From assembly GCA_025526915.1 (NCBI GenBank), contig JAHLKH010000024.1:124001-188000 (forward strand): a stretch of 64,000 nt of DNA, in the 5' to 3' direction. Position 1 is the first letter of the stretch. Each line of letters opens with the position of its first letter. A program made the translations under genes and the position numbers. Under the pieces are notes generated by a model. The model was given only the letters and a program-made list of their open reading frames with translations. It searched no databases and was not told the origin of the DNA. This DNA comes from Entophlyctis helioformis (taxonomy: Eukaryota > Chytridiomycota > Chytridiomycetes > Chytridiales > Chytriomycetaceae). Shown here piece after piece: positions 44,886 to 56,254 of this stretch.

Positions 44886-45635
44886 TCAGTGCGCAGCTTG
44901 ATATGCATCGTGCAGCATCACTCTGCGTGTCATGAGCCGCATTGCAGCGAGCCTCTCTCCGAGTGTCGTCTTCTCAGTCAATGTCCCCATTGCATCCAAC
45001 AATCGTCCTGATATGCATCTGCATTGTGACCCAGTGCGATGCAGTTGGTGTTGCCTGACTGGCCAGCTGGTCCATGGACAGGTTGGTCGTTGGCGCACTG
45101 CCTGCATCGCCCCTCTGCTCTGGATCGTCCTTGTCAACACGCACAGTGCATGCAAGACTTGGATCGTCAGGATCATCGCCATCATCATCGTTGTGGTTGT
45201 TGAATGAATGGAGAGTGCTTGGTCTGTCTGGCCACTCCAGTTGCTGCTCAGTGGATCGCATCCAAGATGCCATCGCACCAAGTGCAATGTGGCCAGACAC
45301 GCCTGCCAACACTCGCGTCCTCCTCACCAATCTCGTCTGGATCAGTGTAGTCGAGTGTGACGCTCATCGAGTGTGCTGCCACTGCCGAGTTTGGCGTCCA
45401 AGTCGGCATGCCAATCCAGCTGTCCAGCAAGCAGTTCCTGCAGCCAACTCCAAGGATCGGTCCATTGAGCACGTCTCAGTGGCTGCTCATCGTTGCTGCT
45501 GCATCCCATGTCGCAGTCGGAAAGCACCAGGCAGCTCGGTCCTGCGATGCCAATGCTCTCGATGTCCTCTTGAACAACAGCCAGCTCGCCCTGTTCACGG
45601 CCGTCTTGCCAACGTCCCTTGCTGTTTGGACCCAT
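44886..45635 (-). pseudogene. Coding-like region of unknown function, frame-broken
   Basis: Three overlapping minus-strand frames read like protein: CLVLSDCDMGCSSNDEQPLR with WSWLQELLAGQLDWHADLDA (about 45360-45560), MSVTLDYTDPDEIGEEDASV (45306-45365), GVSGHIALGAMASWMRSTEQ with an Asp-rich stretch (44974-45315), and KTTLGERLAAMRLMTRRVML (44886-45000). They shift frame by one base at the joins, with only 25-nt candidate introns. This suggests a decayed gene, unresolved splicing or assembly indels. It lies directly upstream of the XPG/Fanzor gene, so it may be that element's 5' part. No domain recognised. Confidence 0.35.
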
Positions 45636-46108
45636 CAGACATGCACGCAGTCAGTGCCAAGACCACACAGACACGGCCGTCAGACTGCTGTGCTGTCGTC
45701 ATCAAGTGGCAATGCACATGCCTGGACAGACAGCGAGTCAACGCACCTGCTTGCCTGTCTGCAGCCTGCCTTCTGTCCGCCCGCCTTGTTGGGCACGCCT
45801 CTCAGACAGCCACGACCACGCAGCTCTGCTGCATGGCCTGCTGGACTGCCTGCTGCATGCCACCTTGAGCAGTGAGCCTCGCCGTCTCCCCTGAAGGACT
45901 CGTCCAGCAAGCGAGCGCTGTCCCATATCCGTGCTGTCGCCTGCGTTGCCGTCGTCGTCGTTTGGCTCGTTGTTGCTTGTGTGCAGTTGGGCGGCAAGTG
46001 CAACAGCGTCTGGATCTGGCATGGCGCGTTGCTGCTGTGCTCGCATCGCGCAGTGTCTGCACCGAGCAAGGATCGACCAATCACAGCGATTCCACCAGGG
46101 GTAATGGT
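45636..46108. promoter_or_regulatory. SNF2 upstream region
   Basis: This 473-bp stretch before the SNF2 start codon shows no frame I would call coding on either strand. It probably includes the SNF2 promoter. Confidence 0.3.
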
Positions 46109-49100
46109 ATGAGAACCGGGCCCGGCTTTGGCGCGTTTTCGTGCATGAACAACAACGTCGGCAACGTCGGCAACGGCGGCAACGTCGGCAGCAGCAGCAG
46201 CGGAGGTGGAGGAGCGTTAGCAGGGCAGACGCAGCAGCCGACACAGATGCAGCAGCCGACACAGATGCAGCAGCAACAGCAGCAACAGCAGATTCGACAG
46301 GCACAGCAGGCACAGCAGGCACAACAGGCACAGGCACAACAGGCACAACAGCAGCATGCCGCGCACATGGCGGCCATGGCCGGGCCGGCCGTCACGCTCG
46401 CCACGGGTGCGTTGCCTGCGCTGTCTGCGCTGCCTGCGCTGCCTGCGTGGAGTGCCTGCCGGTGCGCACACTCACACACTCACACACACACGCACACACT
46501 CTCACACGCAACAGGCCTCGTGCTGCCGCCCGGCGTGCAGTCCAACTACAGCCCCGACGAGATCAACGCCATTATTGCCGTGAGTGTCTGGCGTGCGGGC
46601 GGGCTGGCGTGCCTGCTGGCTGTCCAGCGCCGTGCTGCTCACACACACACTCTCTCAACACACACACACTCATACACTAACACACACTCACACACACACC
46701 ACAGACGGTGCAGCAGCTCAAGGCCAACAACGAGGCCCACCTGCCCGAGTTTGCCAGGCTCGTAGCCATCCTGCGCTACTACCAGTCGCAGATCAAGGCG
46801 GTCGCTGCCCCGTCTGCCCCGTCTGCCCCGTCTGCCCCGTCTGCCCCGTCTGCCCCATCGGCCCCGTCGGCCCCGGCCCTTGCTCCGTCGGCCCAGACCC
46901 CGTCGGCTGCTGCAGTTGCTGCTGCCACGTCCGCGTCGTCCCTGTCAACGACACCGCCGGCTTCCGCTTCGGACCCGCTGCAGCAGGCGTCCTCGTTCAC
47001 GCCCGACCAGCTGGCCTCGCTCCGCTACCAGATCCATGTCTTCAAGCTGCTCTCGTCCAACAAGCCGGTCCCGGACCAGCTGGTCAAGGCCATCTTTGAC
47101 CAGCCGCACAAGCCGCTGGCACCTGCCTCGGCTGCCTCGGCTGCAACCCCACAGCCGCAGATCGCGCTGGCTCCTGCGCAAGGCATCGTGCAGGCCGCCG
47201 TCAAGCAGGAGCAGCTCGCGCAGATCCAGCAGCAACAGCAGCAACAGCAGCAGGCCGCCCTCGTATCCGCTGAGCCGATGCCCTTTGCGTCGCCCTATGC
47301 CGCCTACTCGCGGCGCTACACCCTCTCCGAGCTCGAGCATCGGCTCATCGTGCCCAGCGCCATGCCAACGCCGCTCGATCCCGTCGCCCTCAAGCTCGAG
47401 CGCGAACGACTCATTCGTGCCCGCATCCATGCCCGCATCCAGGAGCTCGAGTCGGTCCCGAGCAACCTGGCCAACGACGCCATCTCCTCGGTCGTCATGC
47501 CGTCGGGCTCCGTGCTCAACCCGCCGTCCGACGCTGTCCGTGCCAAGCTGCATGCCGTCATCGAGCTCAAGTCGCTGCGTCTCTTTGAAAAGCAGCGCGA
47601 GTTGCGCTCGCAGATTGCACACGCCCTGTCGCATGCAACCACTCTGGCAACGGCCATCGACCGCAGCTCCTTCCGCAGGATGAAGAAGCAGTCCCTGCGC
47701 GAGGCCCGCCAGACCGAGCTCCAGGAGCGTGCCCAGCGCAAGGAGCGCGAGAACCGCGAGCGCCAAAAACACGTCGACTATGTCCAGTCCATCCTCGCCC
47801 ACAGCCGCGACTTTCTCGCCTTCCACAAGCAGCAGCAGGCCCGTGCAAACAAGCTCGGCGCCAGCATCATCCGCCACCACGCCCTGGCTGCCAAGGAGGA
47901 AGAGCGTCGCTTGCAGCAAATGTCGCAGGAGCGTCTCAATGCCCTCAAGGCCAACGACGAAGAGGCCTACCTCAAGCTCATCGACAAGACCAAGGACACG
48001 CGCATCACGCATCTGCTCGAGCAAACAAACTCGTTCCTCAACACCCTCATGAATGCCGTCGAGAAGCAAAAGACGTCCGTCGGCAGCGACTTTGAGATTC
48101 CGCTCCTGGACCAGTCGGCAGCCATTGTCGAAGACGATGACCCAGACGGAACGCGCGACTACTTTGCCACCGCGCACAGGATCAAGGAGGAAGTCACGGT
48201 GCAGCCGTCCATTCTCATTGGCGGCACCCTCAAGGACTACCAGCTCAAGGGCCTGCAGTGGATGGTCTCGCTCTACAACAACAGACTCAATGGCATCCTC
48301 GCCGACGAGATGGGTCTTGGAAAGACGATCCAGACGCTGTCGCTCATCACCTACCTGATCGAGAAGAAGAAGCAGCCGGGCCCGTTCCTCGTGCTGGTGC
48401 CGCTGTCCACCATGACCAACTGGGTGCTCGAGTTTGAGAGATGGGCGCCTGCGGTCGTCAAGATTGTCTACAAGGGATCGCCCAATGAGCGCAAGCAGCT
48501 GGCAGCCACGGTCAAGGCGGGCGGCTTCAACGTGCTGCTGACCACGTTCGAGTACGTCATCAACCCCAAAGACCGTCCGGTGCTCAGCAAGGTCAAGTGG
48601 GTCCACATGATCATTGACGAGGGCCACCGCATGAAGAATGCCGAGTCGCGTCTCTCAACGACGCTTGTGCAGTACTACTCTGCGCGCTACCGCCTGATTC
48701 TGACAGGCACGCCGCTCCAGGTGCGTGCTCTCCCCTTGCCGCTTTGAGACGCGTGATCCTGCACTCTCTGTGTGCATTCTCCGTGGCTAAACGCGGCCTT
48801 GGTTGCATCCCCCTTGAACAGAACAACCTGCCGGAACTGTGGGCTCTGCTCAACTTTATCCTGCCCAAGATTTTCAACTCGGTCAAGTCGTTTGACGAGT
48901 GGTTCAACTCGCCCTTCCAAGGCTCGAGTGGCCAGGAGAAAATCGAGCTCAACGAAGAAGAGCAGCTGCTCATCATTCGCCGTCTCCACAAGGTTCTCCG
49001 TCCCTTCCTGCTTCGCCGTCTCAAGAAGGACGTCGAGTCTGAGCTGCCCGACAAGGTCGAGACGGTCGTCAAGTGTCCCATGTCTGCCCTCCAGCACGTG

Positions 49101-51299
49101 CTCTACGACCAGATCCGCAACAGGCGCTTTGGCAATGATGCGTTCAAGAAAAAGGCGGCGCTCAACAACCTCGTCATGCAGTTCCGCAAGATCTGCAACC
49201 ACCCGTTTGTGTTTGAGGGCGTGGAGGAGACGATCAATCCGGCCAAGATCACCGACGACCTCATCTTCCGGTCCGCGGGCAAGTTTGAGCTGCTCGACCG
49301 CATGCTCCCAAAGTTCAAGGTCACCGGCCATCGGCATCCTGATCTTCTTCCAGATGACGCAGATTATGGACATTATGGAGGACTACCTGCGCTGGCGAGG
49401 CACACGTACCTGCGTCTCGACGGCCACACCAAGCCCGAGGAGCGCACGGCCATGCTCAAAAGGTTTAATAATCCAGACGACCCGCCGTTTATTTTCCTGC
49501 TCAGTACGCGCGCCGGTGGACTCGGCCTTAACCTGCAGACGGCCGACACGGTCATCATCTACGACTCGGACTGGAACCCCCACCAGGATCTGCAGGCTCA
49601 GGACCGTGCGCATCGTATCGGCCAAAAGAAAGAGGTGCGCATCCTGCGTCTGATCACGACCAAGTCCGTCGAAGAGACGATTCTCGCGCGTGCGCAGTAC
49701 AAGCTGGACATTGACGGCAAGGTCATCCAGGCCGGCAAGTTTGACAACAAGACGTCTGACAATGAGCGCGACGAGCTGCTTCGCTCGTTGTTTGGCGCCG
49801 ATGATGACGAGGAGGAAAAGGACGAGGCCAAGGAGAATGCCGAGGGCGAGATGGACGACGCGGAGCTGAACGAGATTATTGCCCGCAACGACACTGAGCT
49901 TGAGATCTTTACTCGGATGGACCGCGAGCGTATTGCTGCGACAGAAGCCGCGTGGCGTAGTCGCGGAAACCGCGGAGACCCTCCGCCGCGTCTCATGCAA
50001 GAGAGCGAGCTGCCGCCGGCCTTTTTCGCCGAGCAGCCCGAGGCGGACGAGTTGCAAAACGTTGGCGAGATATTCCTTGGACGCGGCGGCCGTGTTCGCA
50101 AGGAGGTGGCCTATGATGACGGCTTGAACGAGGACCAGTGGCTCTCGGCCGTGGACAATGGCGACGTCGAGGGCTTTATTGCCAAGAAGAAGGCCCAGAA
50201 GCAGCAGCGCGAGGCAAGCAAGCAGCGCCGTGTGCAGAAGCAGCAGGGTGGCGACAATGACGATCAGGCGGACGAAGATGGAGACGGCGATGGCATGGAT
50301 GACGGACGCAGGCCGGCCGATACCATGGAGCTGCCTGATCCGGTGCACGAGGACGAGGATGGCGACGACAACCACGAGCAGCCGACACCTGCCAAGCAAG
50401 GGAGCAAGAAGCGCACCCGTGCCCGCGGCCGTCGTTCAGGGGCAGCAGACGACGACGAGATGACGGTTGAGGACGAGCAGGACGTGGACGAGACACCGCG
50501 CGGCAAAAAGCGTGCCAAGAAGAGTGCAACGAGCCGCGGTGCTAGTGGTGGCGGTGGCGGTGTTGGTCCGGGCGCCACCGAGAGCCACAAAAAGCGCAAG
50601 AAGCTCTTTGCCGGCGTCGACCCTGACGAGCCTGACACGGTTGATCCCACGACGCGTGCTGCCCTGCGGCGAGTCTTTATGGCGTCGTACAAGGCAGTCG
50701 AGGAAGCAGAGGTCGAGATTGAAGGGTATGGCGCTGGCTGTAGACTTGGTTGTATCAGCAGTCTGCATTAGTGTGGCTACTGACCTGGTGTGTGTGTGTG
50801 TGTGGTTTTGAATGTGGAAAACAGATACACACGTAAACGGTCCGAGCTGTACCTGGCGCTGCCCGACCGTGCCGAGTACGCCGACTACTACAAGTACATC
50901 TCCAACCCGATCGCCATGGACATGATCCTGCACCGCGCCAACCACGCGTTCTACAAGGACGTGTCGGCATTTGTGGCTGATTTCCATCTCATGTTTGCCA
51001 ACGCCATGACGTACAACATGGAGGGATCCGAGGTCTGGGAGGATGCCGTGGAGATGAAGAAAATCTTTGATGAGCAGATTGCGATGCTCTGCCCCGGCGG
51101 CCAGGTCGCCATTCTGCAGCAAGACATCCAGCCAAACACGTCGGGCGACCGCCATCCACAGGGTGTCCAGCACAGCCACGAGGCGGCGGACCAGCAGTTG
51201 CAGTACATGTCTGATGGCAACCAGCACCTGCCACGGATCCGCATGAAGATCAACGCGCTCATGGACGACGATGATGATGACGAGGATCACGAGTACTGA
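46109..51299 (+). CDS. SNF2/STH1 (Brahma) chromatin-remodeling ATPase
   Basis: Catalytic subunit of a SWI/SNF-type complex. The start at 46109 (MRTGPGFGAF) opens a Gln-rich region; two introns full of AC repeats follow. QLQ: FTPDQLASLRYQIHVFKLLS. HSA: helical, around RDFLAFHKQQQARANKLGAS. ATPase: GILADEMGLGKTIQTL (motif I), IIDEGHRMKN (II), RYRLILTGTPLQ (III). An intron (GTGCGT to TGAACAG, 48721-48821) leads to NNLPELWALLNFILPK and the C lobe: FIFLLSTRAGGLGLNLQTAD (V) and DRAHRIGQKKEVRI (VI). SnAC-like acidic and basic tail, then a last intron and a bromodomain (LYLALPDRAEYADYYKYISN, FANAMTYNMEGS). Stop TGA 51297-51299. About 70 bp at 49333-49402 are out of frame relative to the family (motif IV region). 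Orthology to Snf2 versus Sth1 is not decided. Confidence 0.92.
46473..46702 (+). repeat. (CA)n-rich tracts in the first two SNF2 introns
   Basis: ACACTCACACAC-type tracts at about 46470-46506 and 46637-46702 fill parts of introns 1 and 2, flanking the small exon that encodes VQSNYSPDEINAIIA. Confidence 0.7.
46807..46872 (+). repeat. In-frame (CCGTCTGCC)n repeat in SNF2
   Basis: A 9-bp unit repeats about seven times and encodes an Ala-Pro-Ser run just before the QLQ domain. Its variable copy number would not break the frame. Confidence 0.75.
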
Positions 51300-51377
51300 G
51301 CTGCGCTGGGCAATCTTTTCTTCACATCCTTGCACGCATTAAACCCCCGACGGTGGTTATCCAATTGCCCATGTCTT

Positions 51378-53987
51378 TTATTGCTGATGAGCGTGGTCGC
51401 CCTGGTCCTCCTGGTCATCTTGCCACTCTTCGTCTTCAAAATCATCCTGATCATCCTGGCCATCCAAGCCGTCGTCAAAGTCGGCGTTGAGCGCGTCTTG
51501 CCCACCGTTTCCAAGTCCGAACCGCTCCAGCAAGTTCAGAATGCCGGCACCCCAGCCACCGCCGGCACCACCGCCGGCGCCGCCCTGGTCGTCCTCGGCG
51601 CCTTCGGGGAACATGCCAGGCAGCTCGCGAGCAATCAAGTCGGCAGCGAGCATCACTTGATCTTCATCACGCGCGCCAGCATTAGCGCCTTGCTCGCGGT
51701 GCACAGCGCGGCCGCCATCGCGACGACGCGCCAGCTCGGCAGCAATACGGGCAGCTAGTCCGCCCTGAGCAGCAGCATCGTTGCCCTGGCCAATGTTGAG
51801 CCAGGGAAGGAGCGACTGCACAAACGAGTTGAGAAGCGACATGTCGGCAAAGGGATTCTGGAGCCGCGACTGCTCGACACGAAAGGTGTCGTACACGGAC
51901 TGCTCCGCCGTATCGGGTGGAATGGGGTCGTACATGAGGATGCCGCCTTGTACCGTCTCTCGAGGAAGCCGAGCAGCAAGCGATTGGATATCTAGTTATG
52001 GAAGTCGGAGAGTCAAGACCGGTCCACAAAATGCCATGAAAACAAGCGTCGATCACGTACCAGACAAGAACATGCACGCTGGATGTTGAGCGGGATGGTG
52101 TTGCCCTCGCCAAACTTGGTCGCACGAAGCTTTAAGCCAGACTCGATGTACTTGGGGCGTGGTGACAGTGACAGTTCGTCGCGCACGGCTGCTGCCTGTG
52201 ATCTCAGCCACGACAGCACTTCGGGAACCTTCCAGAGCGAGTGTGCCTTTTCAACGTAATGGTCCACCAGAATCTGGAGCACAAACTCGTTGGCCCGATT
52301 GTGTCTGTTTGGCAAAATGGGAGGGTGAGAACGGGCCTACTTGCGAAAGCTGGCCATGCAGTGCACCATGACCCACTTGGACTGCGGAAAGAAGAATGCA
52401 TTGGCCGTGATGCTCGCGTCAGTGGTGCCGGTCTTGTCAAAGAGGCCATACACGACCGAAGGGAATCGCGCAATGGCGTCCTTGAGAAGCCGAGAGCTGG
52501 CCTCGTGAGACTAGCAAGGAATGGAAAGCGCCGTGTCAGTTGCAGCAAACCCCGCAAAAGAAAGTCTAGATCGATCCGCAACGGCATACCTGTTTAGCCT
52601 CGCATTCCAGCTCCCATTCGACGAGGGCAATAGAGAATGCCGCGTTGGGCAGCAGCATCAGGCCCTTGGATCGGGAGTACTCGTCCCAGAAGCGCTTGTA
52701 CCATGCATACTCCTTGGACATGAGCGCATAATAGTCGAGACTCAACAGACTGCAAAGGGGATCGTGTTCTGGCTCGAAACTAGCCAGCAGCTTTGAGAAT
52801 TCGAGCGCCGTGCGCCAGCAACCACGGCGAGCAAGGTAGCCAATGTGGCGGTAGAGGCACAAAAACATGGGCCTGTTCTCAACACGGTCAAACGAGAGAC
52901 GCGAGTTTCCAGCAACGAGGCTAAAGACCGAGTGCAGCGATCGCTCAAACGCGTACAGGGCACGCTCGATGAGCTCCGAGGCCGTGGCGACGTCGCCGTT
53001 GTGCTTGGACACTTCGCTCAGCTGCAAAAGTGCATCAATGTGGTAGGGATGCATGCGGAGCAGCTGCGAGATGGTGTTTGGATCGTGGGTGTTGACGCAC
53101 TGGATGAACTGGAACTGCACCTCTTGGTACGATCGCGAGTGCGTAAAGGAAAAATGGTTGACGGTCGATCCGTCCACCTGCTCGGTGCGCACCAGCTCCA
53201 TGTCGAGGCCAAGACGGGCAAGGCGTGGCCAGGTGTCGCGCGGCGTTGCAAGCAGGGTCCGCTTAGTGCCGAGCGCCTTGATGTACTTTTTGCGGCGGAT
53301 GTCCTCGCCAACGACGCGAGCGCCAAACGTGCGTCGCAGTTCGCCGTCAGCGTCAAGCATGCGGGGATCAACGGCAAACAGCGATCGGGACTGGGACCGG
53401 GCAGCTTCGCTTGGCAGGGGCCTGTCGGTGGTGCTGTCAGGCAATTGGCGTTAGTCGCACTGTGGCTGCACCAGCCACGGGCCATGGCAGAGAGCGGCGG
53501 GACACACCTGATGTTGAGTTCACGGAGAATCTCGTCGAGATCCTCGCTGTCTGTGCCAGCAGCAGCGTCCTTGCTGGCGCCTTTGCCCTTGCCGGTCCTG
53601 GCGTCAGTGGCGTCAGCTCCCTGGCTGGCACCCGTCTCTGCAGCACTCGCTGCGGGCTGCGGCGGCTGCTGCTTTGGCCTTGGCCTTGGCCTTTTGCTTC
53701 TGCTTCTTCCGCTTGCTGGCGCCACTGCTCTTGGCCGCCGGCGTCACTGGTGCATTGTCGTCATCCAGCTCATCGTCATTGTCGTTGGCATCGTCGCCGT
53801 CGTTACCGTCGTCGTCGTCGTCGCCTCCAAGCAATGCAAACATGCTGGGCTTGGGCGGCGCTGCCCTGAAGCTGTCATCGGCCTCGTCTTGATCGTGGTC
53901 GCTGTCGTTGTGGCCGGCTCTGGTTGAATCATCTGCCTGTGCAAGCTCTCGCTCGCGGAGCAGCTTTCGAAGGGCTCTCGATGACAT
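51378..53987 (-). CDS. TCF25: TCF25/Rqc1, ribosome quality control complex subunit
   Basis: Rqc1 works with the ubiquitin ligase Ltn1 on stalled 60S subunits. The start at 53987 gives MSSRALRKLLRERELAQADD, then an acidic stretch and a basic KRKKQKQKAKAKAK segment, as in the family N-terminus. SEDLDEILRELN follows, then a splice to PLPSEAARSQSRSLFAVDPR. The Tcf25 helical-repeat domain reads YQEVQFQFIQCVNTHDPNTI, LLRMHPYHIDALLQLSEVSK and ENRPMFLCLYRHIGYLARRG. Further exons: ANEFVLQILVDHYVEKAHSL and YDPIPPDTAEQSVYDTFRVE. A long acidic tail ends HAHQQ. A one-base frame change sits inside the Ala-rich run near 53650 with no possible intron. The TAA stop lies inside an AATAAA (51377-51382). Convergent with SNF2, 78 bp between stops. 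Confidence 0.85.
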
Positions 53988-54086
53988 GGCCTGTCATTCG
54001 GGTCAGCATATCATTGCATGGCCCAAGAGGCAAGGGTCGGCATCCTGCAAAGATTGCCAGTGGTCGACGCACTGATCCACCTGTTT

Positions 54087-55045
54087 GGTCGATCGGGAGG
54101 GTGAAATCGTCAATGTTGGAAATCAACGAGTGAAAGTCAGATCACGTGAGGAGGCACGTGACGTGATGGTCGACAGGGAGGCCTTGAGATGCACGAGATG
54201 CGCGCTTGCCAGTGGTCGATCCTGCCAGATTCATGATGCCCTCAAGAGCGTTTCCGCGAATAGACGTGCTGTTGCTGCGCATGGTGAACCGCTTGTCCTT
54301 GACCTTCTGTGGAATGCCATGCCATGCCATGCCATCCAGTGCAATCAGCAGGCGATCAAGCAGCATGGCGGCCATGTCAATGAGCATCCAGAAACAGAGA
54401 AAGCGTACCCGTGCATTCAGGAATGGCGAGCAGTACGCATGGCAGCGCAGATCCCAAAAGGCTCTCTCGCCTGCTGTGGCGTTTGGATCGGCATGCTTTG
54501 CTGTCTTGAATGCAATGGCCGCCTGGATGTCGGCTGCCTTGGCATATCGATTATTGAGCCTGGCACAAGAGGCAGCACTGTGAGTTGATCTGGTCAAGCG
54601 TGCACGTGGCAGAGTCATTGCATGCATACCACCGCTGAAGGCTGTGCTCGGCTCGTGCCATGCCAGAGGAGAGCACGTAGTTGGACTCCATCGTGTATGT
54701 CTCCTCCTTGACATTGACTAGCATGCTGGATGCGCCAAACAGGTACCGCTCGCCCCAGTCAAAGCTGACAACACGAACAGTCTCATAGCCTTGGTTAGTG
54801 AACAGATTGTTGGCATCAGCAACATTGGGCAGCCACTGGGATGCATTAAAGTTGCGCTGGGCCTGTCATGCCATGGCATGAGTGAGGAATGTGCAATGCA
54901 TGTGCACCAATGCGCGAGGTTGGCATGCAAGTGGCTTACAGGATTGGGTGTGTATGGCTTGGTGCGAAAGTCCAAAGTCAGCAGAGAGATACTGTATCCA
55001 TTGGTCTTGATGCTGCCTTGTCTGATCACTTCCGTTGAGGCCACC
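54087..55045 (-). mobile_element. Fanzor element copy B, internally deleted
   Basis: From about 55045 down to 54180 the minus strand follows the Fanzor gene of copy A. It encodes TNGYSISLLTLDFRTKP, an intron, FDWGERYLFGASSMLVN (RuvC-I Asp kept), EHSLQRW, the same 60-bp intron, LNNRYAKAADIQAAIAFKTA, FWDLRCHAYCSPFLNAR, an intron, and KVKDKRFTMRSNS, stopping at RASQG. There the sequence jumps to the element's 3' terminus: the RuvC-II, zinc-ribbon and RuvC-III parts are gone. Copy A's poly-Asp exon and upstream exons are also absent. The terminal motif GGTCGATCGGGA is at 54087-54098. Copy B therefore cannot encode an active nuclease but could still carry element ends. Confidence 0.8.
54143..54160. 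repeat. Paired CACGTG boxes of copy B terminus
   Basis: CACGTG at 54143-54148 and 54155-54160, starts 12 bp apart, 45 bp from the terminal motif. The same pairing occurs at 11.34 kb and 26.74 kb. CACGTG is a palindromic bHLH (E-box) site. Confidence 0.6.
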
Positions 55046-55160
55046 AGAGGAAGTCGTTTTACACAAGAGTTCATTGCCATAGTACCACCAGAGACAGACA
55101 TGGATGATGGTGCTGGCAAGTTCAATGAGCAAGAGACGGACAGAATATGACAGAGGTGGA

Positions 55161-56204
55161 TCACCAAATGTGTACAGAGTCGAGATCGAGGATGTGGCAG
55201 GCTTCGTCTGGAAAGGGCGGTGACAACGGGCGAAAGGGCAAAAGGGCAGGTGACAGGTACTGGTGCTGTCCGTGAGAGACGATTGGAGCGCTGGTGCTGT
55301 GCCACGACTTGGCGCGCTGGCGGCGATCTTGCGTTGTGCTCCAGGCTGCGCTGCGTGTCGATACTGTGTCCATATCAGCTGCACTTGAACGATCGCTGTT
55401 GACTGCAGTGAGACCGCCTGCGTCATTCGTGCCATTGACGGCATGGATCTGAGGGTGGCGACTACTTGGGTTGTCTGACGCAAGACACGTGCCCGACAGT
55501 GTGGTTGTTGCCTGGCCGTTGTTCGGACCCCGACAGTCACCTTGTGGACGACTTGCAGGCAGAGACGAATGGCCAACGTTCAACCACAAGCCGGACTGAT
55601 CGCCTAAACTGCTGGACGCGGTGCTGATGGTGGCATTGCTGGCACTCGACTGACGGCGTGGATGGCGGGACGACTGCGGATCTGGGCTCGCCGAACGAAG
55701 GCTGGGCACGGACGCATCTCCGCGATCTGGCAGATGCACAAAGGTTTCAAGATTGATGCCCTGCATGAGGGCCGACTGGGTCTCGAGAGAGAGTCTCCTC
55801 GAGACTCTGGCGCGAATCCGCCGCTCCATGGCAATCTGGGTCGGCGACTTCTCCAGATCCAGCTGGTGCAGCCGCTGTGTCAGCATGGACGACGGGCCGG
55901 CGACGCGGGCGGGCGAGACGGCGTGCTTTGTGAATCGCAGAGATGCACCACCGGCAAGGCTGGCTTCGGGGCGTGACAGCGACGGCTCTGCGCAAGGCAT
56001 GGGTGCTGGGCTCGATGGAGAGCGAGCGGCGCCGTGTGGTTCGGGAGAGGCAACTGTGCCCATGCCTCCTCCGATGTCGCTTGCAAGATGAGTGCGAATG
56101 TGGCGAGATTGCCGATGGCCGCCTTGCAATGCGTGCACCTCGTCCATGTCGGAGGTTGAGGCGATGCCGTCGGGCGGTGACGGCCGTATTGGAGCAGATG
56201 CCAT
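55161..56204 (-). CDS. Uncharacterised serine-rich protein
   Basis: A single intronless frame of 347 codons starts at [19 protein letters not shown]. It is rich in Ser, Pro and Arg with several basic-Ser sites ([22 protein letters not shown]). The most ordered part is [20 protein letters not shown] (about residues 108-127). No membrane helix or domain is recognised. Its ATG is only 50 bp from the ATG of the divergent lipase gene, and its stop lies about 115 bp from the edge of Fanzor copy B. Confidence 0.6.
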   Translation of the reverse strand: MASAPIRPSPPDGIASTSDMDEVHALQGGHRQSRHIRTHLASDIGGGMGTVASPEPHGAARSPSSPAPMPCAEPSLSRPEASLAGGASLRFTKHAVSPARVAGPSSMLTQRLHQLDLEKSPTQIAMERRIRARVSRRLSLETQSALMQGINLETFVHLPDRGDASVPSLRSASPDPQSSRHPRRQSSASNATISTASSSLGDQSGLWLNVGHSSLPASRPQGDCRGPNNGQATTTLSGTCLASDNPSSRHPQIHAVNGTNDAGGLTAVNSDRSSAADMDTVSTRSAAWSTTQDRRQRAKSWHSTSAPIVSHGQHQYLSPALLPFRPLSPPFPDEACHILDLDSVHIW

Positions 56205-56254
56205 TGTCGGCTTTGAGACGGCTGGCAGCGAGCAGGTCGCGGTTCATCCATTTG
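56205..56254. promoter_or_regulatory. 50-bp divergent spacer
   Basis: Only 50 bp separate the two divergent start codons (56204 and 56255), too short for two independent promoters, so transcription probably starts inside one or both neighbouring transcribed regions, or one of the start codons is wrong. Confidence 0.4.

Noticed and set aside
46479..46680. Telomere-like or regulatory repeats in (CA)n tracts
   Set aside because: They are simple dinucleotide tracts within SNF2 introns, with no further structure.
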